A stretch of 18,476 nt of DNA from DASXTW01 sp046726275 (GTDB lineage Bacteria; Actinomycetota; UBA4738). The position numbers and the translations under genes are program-made. The notes beneath the pieces are model-generated. The model saw only the letters and a program-made list of their open reading frames with translations. It had not been told where the DNA came from and did not search any database. The stretch lies in NCBI GenBank assembly GCA_046726275.1, contig JBKPAF010000060.1:1-18476 (forward strand), read 5' to 3'. This document shows, piece after piece, positions 12,460-18,476 of this stretch; within the stretch, counting starts at the first letter, position 1, and every line of letters begins with the position of its first letter.

Positions 12460-13755
12460 TCACCGCATCCTCCCGGCCCCGGACTCGGTTCCCTGAGCTT
12501 CCAGGACGCGGTACGTCTCTACAGGCTCCTTGCGGCCCTTCACTTGCTTGGAGCCGATCGGCTCCGATCGAATGCCTCGGGTGGAACGGATCGACGCGGC
12601 AGTCGCCAACACCTCGCCGGCCTCGGCTTCGGCCTGGAGCCGCTGGGCGAGATTGACCGCATCCCCGAGAACCGTGTACTCGAGGCGGCCTCCGCCTCCA
12701 ACCGTCCCCGCGATCACCGTCCCGGTATTGACGCCGATCCCGATGCCCAGCTCGGGGAGCCCTTCGGTTCCCGTCTCTCGATTGAGCTGACGCTGACGCG
12801 CCTGCATGGCCAGGGCACATCGAAGCGCCTGCTCGGCATGGTCGGGGAGCGGGTCCGGTGCCCCGAAGACGGCCATGACCCCGTCACCGGCGAACTTGTC
12901 GATCGTTCCTCTGTACTCCAGGACGATCTCGGCCATGGCCGACAGGTGCCGGGCGAGGATCCCGGCCACGTCCCTGGCCGGGAGCTGCTCTGCCAAGCTG
13001 GAGAAGCCGCGGATGTCCGAGAACAGGACGGTGACGTCCATCTCCTGCTGGGCGTTCACCTCCTCCCCTGAAGCCAGTCTGGCGGCGAGCTGCGCGGGGA
13101 CGAACGACCGGAGCGTCCGGGCGGAGGCCTCCCGATCGACGACGGCGGAATGCAGACGCTTGAACACGTCGACGTTACCTTCCGCGGCCAGACGCTGGAA
13201 GAGGCCCGTGACCATGCGATCGATGGCCTCCTGGGTCGTCCCGAGCTCCTGAGCCAGCTCGGCGTAACCCGATCCTTTCGCCATCAGGTCGAGGATCGTC
13301 CGGTCAACGTCGGATCGCACCTGGCTTCCCGAAAGGCGGGCCGCGATGGTTGGATCGATCACGGAGCCTCCCGCCGCGACCTCCCTGATGGCGCGGGGGA
13401 GCTCGTCCCCCTGTCCGAGCCGATCCTTCAGCAGGTAGGCCAGACCGTGGTCGCCGCCGCCGAGCAGCGCCAACGCGTAGGCCTCGTCGTCGTGCGCCGA
13501 CAGGACGACCACCCCTGTTCCGGGGAGCTTCTGCCGAATCTCGTGAGCGCACTCGATGCCCTCCAGCTGGAAGTTGGGCGGCATCTTGATGTCCGTCACC
13601 ACGACGTCCGGCCGATGCTCGAGGGCGGCGGCCATCAGCGTCGGCGCGTCCTCGGCCACTCCGACTACATCGATCCCGTCGGTCGCGGCGAGGAGCGCCC
13701 TGACGCCCTCCCGCACCAGGACGTTGTCGTCCCCGAGAACCACTCTGATGGTCAC
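12460..13755 (-). CDS. Receiver - decayed LuxR HTH - class III adenylate cyclase
   Basis: 431-aa three-part protein that should make cAMP under two-component control. Residues 1-141 are a NarL-type receiver: Asp9/Asp10, phosphoacceptor Asp55 (VVTDIKMPP), Ser86 and Lys110. An ungapped by-eye alignment with the divergent NarL regulator gives 74 identities in 141. Residues about 150-205 still align with that regulator's LuxR HTH (ILDLMAKG, then LFQRL), but the LTEREREV helix and recognition residues are lost. Residues about 236-390 are a cyclase domain with metal Asp247 (LFSDIRGF) and Asp291 (KFAGDG), adenine-selecting Lys287 and Asp365 (VLGDAVN), and Asn368/Arg372 for the transition state, so ATP is the likely substrate. 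The GTG at 13755 is chosen because the receiver begins there; upstream open frame is unrelated. Confidence 0.9.
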   Translation of the reverse strand: MTIRVVLGDDNVLVREGVRALLAATDGIDVVGVAEDAPTLMAAALEHRPDVVVTDIKMPPNFQLEGIECAHEIRQKLPGTGVVVLSAHDDEAYALALLGGGDHGLAYLLKDRLGQGDELPRAIREVAAGGSVIDPTIAARLSGSQVRSDVDRTILDLMAKGSGYAELAQELGTTQEAIDRMVTGLFQRLAAEGNVDVFKRLHSAVVDREASARTLRSFVPAQLAARLASGEEVNAQQEMDVTVLFSDIRGFSSLAEQLPARDVAGILARHLSAMAEIVLEYRGTIDKFAGDGVMAVFGAPDPLPDHAEQALRCALAMQARQRQLNRETGTEGLPELGIGIGVNTGTVIAGTVGGGGRLEYTVLGDAVNLAQRLQAEAEAGEVLATAASIRSTRGIRSEPIGSKQVKGRKEPVETYRVLEAQGTESGAGRMR

Positions 13756-13811
13756 GATCCAGTCTCTCTTCCGCTCGCCGTCCGCAGGGCTCCACCGAAG
13801 CCCCGGGTGTA

Positions 13812-13817
13812 TACCAT
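13812..13817 (+). promoter_or_regulatory. -10 element for a leaderless NarL-family regulator mRNA
   Basis: TACCAT ends 6 nt before the ATG at 13824; an overlapping alternative is TATACC at 13810-13815. The overlapping minus-strand hexamer TATACA (13813-13808) could serve the divergent cyclase gene, whose start is 52 nt away. No clear -35 on either strand. Confidence 0.4.
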
Positions 13818-13823
13818 CCCAGC

Positions 13824-14501
13824 ATGGTGCTCCGTGTGGTGTTCGCCGAGGACAACTTCCTCGTCCGGGAAGGCACGGCGGCGCTGCTGGCTGCCGTGGA
13901 CGAGGTCGAGCTGGTGGCCACTGTCCCGGATCTCGACGGGCTCCTTGCGGCCGTGGAAGACCAGCATCCGGACGTGGTCCTGACCGACATCCGCATGCCT
14001 CCGAGCCACAGCACCGAAGGGATCGACGCTGCCCGAAGGATCCGCGCCGACCATCCTGACACGGGCGTGGTCGTGCTCTCGCAATACGCCGAGGAAGACT
14101 ACGCATACGAGTTGTTGAAGGACGGAGCCGCAGGCCTCGGGTATCTCCTCAAAGAGCGCGTTACCGACATCGACGAGCTGGTGAGGGCGCTCCGGGAGGT
14201 CTCCAGGGGCGGCTCCGTCCTGGACCCGAAGGTGGTCGAGGGTCTGGTGGCCAGGAAGGACAGGATGGCCCACTCGCCGCTCGGACAGCTCACCGAGAGG
14301 GAGCGAGAGGTCCTCGCGCAGATGGCTCAGGGGAAGAACAACGCCGCCATCGCCAAGGCCCTGTTCCTCACGGAACGGGCCGTGGAGAAACACATCAACT
14401 CGCTGTTCCACAAGCTCAACCTCTCGGACGAAACGGATGTCCACCGCCGGGTGATGGCCGTCCTGGCGTTCCTTCAGGGCGGCCCCGCGGGACCAGCCTG
14501 A
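13824..14501 (+). CDS. NarL/LuxR-family response regulator
   Basis: 225-aa transcription factor. The receiver (1-141) has Glu9/Asp10, phosphoacceptor Asp55 (VVLTDIRMPP), Ser86 (VVVLSQY) and Lys110 (GYLLKER). It includes a short loop extension after the phosphorylation site (MPPSHSTEGID), shared with the receiver-cyclase. The C-terminal LuxR-type HTH (about 155-217) has LTEREREVLAQMAQG, the NAAIAKALFLTERAVEKHI recognition region and LFHKLNL, all intact. Its probable kinase is the convergent HisKA_3 protein 5 nt downstream, because NarL-type regulators normally pair with HisKA_3 kinases. It is divergent from the cyclase with a 68-nt gap, so it may regulate both itself and the cyclase. Confidence 0.93.
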   Translation: MVLRVVFAEDNFLVREGTAALLAAVDEVELVATVPDLDGLLAAVEDQHPDVVLTDIRMPPSHSTEGIDAARRIRADHPDTGVVVLSQYAEEDYAYELLKDGAAGLGYLLKERVTDIDELVRALREVSRGGSVLDPKVVEGLVARKDRMAHSPLGQLTEREREVLAQMAQGKNNAAIAKALFLTERAVEKHINSLFHKLNLSDETDVHRRVMAVLAFLQGGPAGPA

Positions 14502-14506
14502 ACCGG

Positions 14507-16597
14507 TCACCGACTCGATCCCGGGAGCTCGGCCAGAGGGATAGCTCCGGCCACCTTCGTGCCACGGCTCGGCGCCGACTCGACCCGGAGGGTCCCTCCG
14601 ATCGCTCCCACCCGGTCGTTCATGTTGGTGAATCCCGCGCTCGCGCCGGTGCGACGGACGTCGAATCCGGCGCCGTCGTCGGCCACCTCGAACAGCAGTC
14701 CCCCAGCTTGCTCCCATACGTGGACGGTTGCCCGAGCCCCTTCCCCGGCGTGCTTCGCGGCATTTTGCAGGGCCTCGAGGCAACAGAAGTAGACGGCGGC
14801 CTCGACCTCGGGGGGATATCTGCCGAGACCGTTCGCCCGGACCTCTGTGGGCACCACCGCCCGGCGCGCCGCTGAAGCGAGCGCCTCCGCCAGGCCCTTG
14901 TCCGCGAGCAGCGGGGGATAGATGCCATGGGCGAGGTCCCGGAGCTCCTGCAGGGCGTCCTCCAGGTCGCCGCCCAGTTCTTCGAGGACCGTGTTGGCTT
15001 TGGCTGGGTCCCTCTCGCCCAGTTGCCGGGCGAGGCGCACCTTGACGGCCAGAGCCACCAGGTGCTGTTGGGCTCCGTCGTGGAGGTTCCGCTCGATGCG
15101 ACGGCGCTCGGCGTCCGCCGCGGCCACGATACGAGCCCGGGATGCCTGCAGCGCCTCCGCCTGTCTGCGCACTTCGTCCAGGGAAGCTTGCAGGGCCGAG
15201 TCCAGACGGACGTTGTGCAGGGTGAGCCCCACCTGCCGAGCGAGCTCGGTGAGGATCCGCTCGTCCTCGTGACTGAACTGATCTCCCTCCGGCGTCCGCT
15301 CCACCAGGATGAGACCGAGTAGCTCACCAGAGTGTGTGATGGGGGCCACCCGCAGGGTGGCGTCCTCTCGCCCCTCGAGGAGGTCGGGCAGCCACACCCT
15401 CAGCCACGCCGGGCCGGAGACCCCTGCCCTGGTGATGGTGCTCTCCTCTGTCGTGCTGAACGAGACCTGCCGTTCGTCCGCTTCCGGATCGGACACCGCC
15501 AGATCCAGCGTGCCTGCGGAAGCCGTCCAGACCTCGGCCCGGCGGAGCCCGAGCGTCTTGCGGAGCGACTCGGCCATCTGCAGCAGCAGCTCGTCCAGAG
15601 GAACGGACCGGGAGAGCCGGCTGCCGAACGTACGCAGGATCTCATCGGGGGCTCGTTGCTCGCCGTAGACGAGCCGACTGGCAAGGCGCTTCAGGCGTGC
15701 ATGGGCCGGGAGATACAGGAGTGCAGCCATGCCCGCGGCGATCATCGACAGGACGAGCAGGTTCCGCTCCTCTCTGTGGGGCACCCTGCCGAGGCCCAGC
15801 ACGATGGCCACATAGACGGCGACGACCACCGCCGTCAGTCCGGCCAACAGGATCGTGGAAGTCAGGATCCGGTCGATCGCCGGGCCGAGCCGTTCCGAGG
15901 TTCCCATCACCAACGCCAGCGGGATGAAGATCGTGCCTGCGGCGGCAACCTCTGCGACATGAGTCGGCCAATCGACCAACGCGTGAAGTGCGGTCTCCAC
16001 GAGGGCGAGCCCGCCGGCAACCGTGACCGCCCACGCTGCCCACTTCATCCGGCGCTGATCGGCCTGCCCCACCCGGCGGTACCGCGCGGCGAATCCCGCG
16101 CCGCCCACCACGGCGCCGACGGCGATCTCGCCCCCGAGCACGACAGCGCGCATCCCGGACCCCACTCCGGGCAGCACTGCAGCACAGAGAGCGCCGACTA
16201 TGTATCCGGTCACGGCCGTCACCCGCCTCGGCCGGGTTGCGAGATCCCCCGTGGGCATGCCGAGGAGCAGGTGCATTCCGATCGCCGGCAGCAGGGCTAT
16301 GCATGGCCAGGCGAGCGATGCGGCCAGGCTTCCGACCGCAGCCACCGAGGCGCCCAAGGACGCCAGCCCGCCCACGCGATCCCCAGGATGACGAGCGACC
16401 AGCACGACCCCGGCCAGCGCCCACGCCAGGATGAGCACGTCCCGGACCACCTCAGCGAGGGGCTGGCCGGCATCCGAGACGAGGGTCCACACGGCGAGTG
16501 CCAACGACGCCCCGGAGATCAGCCAGATCGCGAGTACCTCCAACTGAGGCCGCGCGGCCGCACGACGGACGGGTATCCCTTCGACCGTCGTGGTCAT
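14507..16597 (-). CDS. Multi-pass sensor histidine kinase (GAF - HisKA_3 - HATPase)
   Basis: 696-aa membrane kinase of the NarX/LiaS class. About ten hydrophobic segments fill residues 20-300, a membrane-embedded sensor. A GAF-like domain covers about 320-460 (LRTFGSRLSRSVPLDELL to LARQVGLTLHNVRL), then a coiled coil (465-495). The HisKA_3 phosphoacceptor is His506 in RRRIERNLHDGAQQ. HATPase: N box Asn612 (EALQNAAKHA) and G1 ADDGAGF (639-645). The usual G2 Gly-rich loop is short (GASAGFTNMNDR), as is common in this class. The start at 16597 has GAAAGG just upstream and lies 19 nt after the ABC permease stop, so the two are probably co-transcribed. It converges with the NarL regulator at 5 nt. 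Likely targets are that regulator and the receiver-cyclase. Confidence 0.92.
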   Translation of the reverse strand: MTTTVEGIPVRRAAARPQLEVLAIWLISGASLALAVWTLVSDAGQPLAEVVRDVLILAWALAGVVLVARHPGDRVGGLASLGASVAAVGSLAASLAWPCIALLPAIGMHLLLGMPTGDLATRPRRVTAVTGYIVGALCAAVLPGVGSGMRAVVLGGEIAVGAVVGGAGFAARYRRVGQADQRRMKWAAWAVTVAGGLALVETALHALVDWPTHVAEVAAAGTIFIPLALVMGTSERLGPAIDRILTSTILLAGLTAVVVAVYVAIVLGLGRVPHREERNLLVLSMIAAGMAALLYLPAHARLKRLASRLVYGEQRAPDEILRTFGSRLSRSVPLDELLLQMAESLRKTLGLRRAEVWTASAGTLDLAVSDPEADERQVSFSTTEESTITRAGVSGPAWLRVWLPDLLEGREDATLRVAPITHSGELLGLILVERTPEGDQFSHEDERILTELARQVGLTLHNVRLDSALQASLDEVRRQAEALQASRARIVAAADAERRRIERNLHDGAQQHLVALAVKVRLARQLGERDPAKANTVLEELGGDLEDALQELRDLAHGIYPPLLADKGLAEALASAARRAVVPTEVRANGLGRYPPEVEAAVYFCCLEALQNAAKHAGEGARATVHVWEQAGGLLFEVADDGAGFDVRRTGASAGFTNMNDRVGAIGGTLRVESAPSRGTKVAGAIPLAELPGSSR

Positions 16598-16616
16598 CGC
16601 CTTTCGCGTTCCATCG

Positions 16617-18476
16617 TCACTCCGTCCTGAGCACGGGGGCGGGCCGAACCCGACCTGCCATCCGTCCGGGCAGCGCCGCGATCAGGTTGGCTACGAGCAA
16701 GGTCGCCGGGATGGCGAGGAGAACGGCGGGTACGCTCACGATCGGCTCGGGAGGCACACCAAGCTGATCGGCGAACAGGGTCCATACCCACCGTCCCACG
16801 GCGATGCCCAGCGGGATCCCGATCAGCAGGCCCACCGCCGCGAACGTTGTCGCCTGCCAGGCGACGGCTGCGCTTATCTGACCCCGGACGAATCCAAGCG
16901 TCTTGAGAACGGCGAGATCGCGTCGACGGCGCCGAACTCCAGTCACGAGGGCGTGGGCGATCATGGCTACACCCAACGCCGCGAGGAGCCCCGCCAGGAG
17001 CAGGGGGGTCGCCCGGATCCGCGCGTAGTTGGTGATGTCGGTCGGGGGCTGGGCCGTACCGAATACGCATTGAATGCGCGGGCACGCGCTGAAGAGTTGC
17101 TCTCGTAGCTGGGACTCTGTGCGCATCACGTCGGCGCCGGGAGAGAAGCGGACGAGGTAGAAGTTGTAAGTGGGTCCGCTGGGCGCGCCGGGGAAGTCGA
17201 ATGGCGGAAAGGGGGAGGCCGTCGTGGCGGCTCCCTCCCCCAGTCCCGTCGGCGTGAACGAACCCCGTCCGAAGAACGGGAAGACGGCTCGCCCCACGAT
17301 CCTCATCGCCCTGGTTCGTCCGGCCACCTGAACGTCCAGGGCGTCTCCCACGGATTTGTGGATCGAGCGGAGGGTGCTGGTTCCCAGCACGATCTCGTTG
17401 TCGGCCACGGGGGAGCGGCCCTCGATGAGGGTGGGGAAGACCGATCCCTTCAGCGCGTCGATGCCGACGGCAGGGATCTGCAGGCCACCGATTGTCACGT
17501 CGCCGTAGTTCCCGCCCGCGATCGCCCCGATCGATCGGTTGGAGCCGAGAGCAGCGAGCGTCTGATCCCTGCCGAGCGATCCGAACGCGGCATCCGCGGC
17601 CACGTTCCAGTTCCACCCGTACAGCCGGGGGGTCGATACCAGCCGATTGAGGTTCGTCCCGAACGTGAACGCTGCCATGACAGTGGCGATCGCCACGACC
17701 AATCCGATGATCGCGCTCCGCACGGGAACGGCCGTCCGGCCGTGGCCGGGCTCCAGGGCCATCCGGAGTCCCGCGGCCGCGGTGGGGCTGAGTCCCAGGC
17801 GCATCGCGCCGTCCGCCAGTCGCGACGGCCGTTCCGACCCGCCCAGTTCAGCCAGGCCTCCGACCCCGGCGGGGGCCGACGCCGCGCGCAGGGCCGGTAT
17901 CGCCGCAACGATGAGCAGGAGCACGACCGTCGCGACGAACCCGACTCCCAGGATGGCCAGGTTCACCGAGAGTCCTAGATCCGGTTCCGCCAAACGAGCC
18001 GGCCCGATCGGAAACAGCGAAGACGCCAAGACGGCCACGGCCACCGCCACCAGGCCGCCCGCGGCGGCGACCAGGGACACGCGGATGGCGGCGGCCCCGA
18101 TCAACTGCGATTGGGTCATGCCGAGCCCACGCAGGATCGGGTATTCGCTCGAGTCGAGAAAGACCTGCCTGGAGATGATCTGCCCGATCCCCAGCATCGC
18201 GGCGAGGGCCGCGAGGAACGCGAAGAGGGCGAGCGCAGTCCACTGCGGCCGGATTGCTCGCTCGACCCGGGCCGCGTGGTCCCGGAGGTTTCCGAAGAAC
18301 ACCTCGTCGCCGACCTCGTCCCGATGCTCGGCTGCCAGGCGGTTGACCTTGGCGCGGAACCGCCCCAGGTCGACTCCGGGCTTGAGGCGGACCGCCACGC
18401 CGTCGAACTGGAGGACCCCCGGTCTGGTGAACTGGCGGAAATAGGCTGGGGTGAGAACAAGCGTCGGGACGGAATC
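16617..18476 (-). CDS. FtsX-type ABC transporter permease (5' end cut by window)
   Basis: Membrane permease of the MacB/FtsX/LolC type, usually exporting lipids, peptides or antibiotics or driving cell-wall hydrolases, with a separate ATPase. The frame stays open to the window edge, giving 619 visible residues; the GTG at 18398 is internal. Seven hydrophobic segments are seen (about 79-102, 130-155, 170-197, 253-275, 490-512, 542-565 and 580-605). That fits the usual 4+4 duplication with the first helix outside the window. Two large extracytoplasmic regions are visible, the second (about 280-485) with a Cys pair (SACPRIQC) that may form a disulfide. Both halves end in FtsX-like cytoplasmic segments (YPILRGLGMTQSQLIGAAA and AVLKTLGFVRGQISAAV). 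The ATPase gene is not in view. The kinase gene follows by 19 nt. Confidence 0.88.
   Translation of the reverse strand, partial: DSVPTLVLTPAYFRQFTRPGVLQFDGVAVRLKPGVDLGRFRAKVNRLAAEHRDEVGDEVFFGNLRDHAARVERAIRPQWTALALFAFLAALAAMLGIGQIISRQVFLDSSEYPILRGLGMTQSQLIGAAAIRVSLVAAAGGLVAVAVAVLASSLFPIGPARLAEPDLGLSVNLAILGVGFVATVVLLLIVAAIPALRAASAPAGVGGLAELGGSERPSRLADGAMRLGLSPTAAAGLRMALEPGHGRTAVPVRSAIIGLVVAIATVMAAFTFGTNLNRLVSTPRLYGWNWNVAADAAFGSLGRDQTLAALGSNRSIGAIAGGNYGDVTIGGLQIPAVGIDALKGSVFPTLIEGRSPVADNEIVLGTSTLRSIHKSVGDALDVQVAGRTRAMRIVGRAVFPFFGRGSFTPTGLGEGAATTASPFPPFDFPGAPSGPTYNFYLVRFSPGADVMRTESQLREQLFSACPRIQCVFGTAQPPTDITNYARIRATPLLLAGLLAALGVAMIAHALVTGVRRRRRDLAVLKTLGFVRGQISAAVAWQATTFAAVGLLIGIPLGIAVGRWVWTLFADQLGVPPEPIVSVPAVLLAIPATLLVANLIAALPGRMAGRVRPAPVLRTE

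Noticed and set aside
13756..14106. N-terminal extension of the receiver-cyclase upstream to 14106
   Set aside because: The extra residues are antisense to the NarL regulator and have no homology; the receiver fold starts exactly at the GTG at 13755.
15332..16630. 432-codon plus-strand open frame opposite the HisKA_3 kinase
   Set aside because: Composition typical of antisense high-G+C frames; no domain; contradicted by the intact kinase.
1..18476. Mobile elements, prophage, CRISPR, toxin-antitoxin or defence genes
   Set aside because: No transposase, integrase, repeat array, nuclease/toxin motifs or composition shift seen; all regions read as chromosomal genes.

Overview
The window is G+C-rich (about two-thirds by eye), very compact, and carries about 18 protein genes, two of them cut by the window edges. 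I saw no tRNA, rRNA, CRISPR array, insertion sequence or other mobile element. The gene set suggests an actinobacterium: secreted NlpC/P60 hydrolases, a short GroES-family protein, a BldC/MerR-like regulator with a TOBE domain, a RegX3-like response regulator, FtsX-type permeases of the actinobacterial kind, many GTG starts and very few Shine-Dalgarno sequences. An S-layer-homology protein and some unusual subfamilies point to a deep or uncultured lineage rather than Streptomyces or Mycobacterium. This placement is inference.

Layout. 1-5039 is cell-envelope and housekeeping: the end of an inositol-monophosphatase-family gene; a coiled-coil NlpC/P60 hydrolase (minus); a stand-alone, partly degenerate receiver (plus); an SLH-NlpC/P60 hydrolase (minus); an Fpg/Nei-type DNA glycosylase followed by a 66-residue protein (plus); and a solitary GroES-family protein (minus). 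5143-6000 is a HemK/PrmC-like methyltransferase in which the catalytic NPPY motif reads HPPY. 6090-9248 is a molybdate operon: an HTH-TOBE regulator overlapping modA, then modB and modC. 9271-10186 holds a DUF309 protein and a membrane-anchored Ser/Gly/Asp-rich protein that face each other.

10256-18476 is a signalling block. On the minus strand are an OmpR-family regulator and its sensor kinase, which overlap by 4 nt. Upstream of them, also on minus, is a receiver-cyclase. Divergent from the cyclase is a NarL-family regulator. Convergent with that is a HisKA_3 kinase lying just downstream of an FtsX-type ABC permease. The receiver-cyclase is the most interesting gene. Its first 141 residues are about half identical to the neighbouring NarL regulator, it keeps a decayed copy of the LuxR DNA-binding domain, and it ends in a class III adenylate cyclase domain with its catalytic residues intact. 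One kinase may therefore feed both a transcription factor and a cAMP-making protein.

Two features recur across the window. Most first-in-operon genes have a TANNNT (-10-like) hexamer 6-9 nt before the start codon and no Shine-Dalgarno sequence, which predicts leaderless mRNAs. All five convergent gene pairs are separated by 16 nt or less, and two of them share the single palindrome CTAG as overlapping stop codons.
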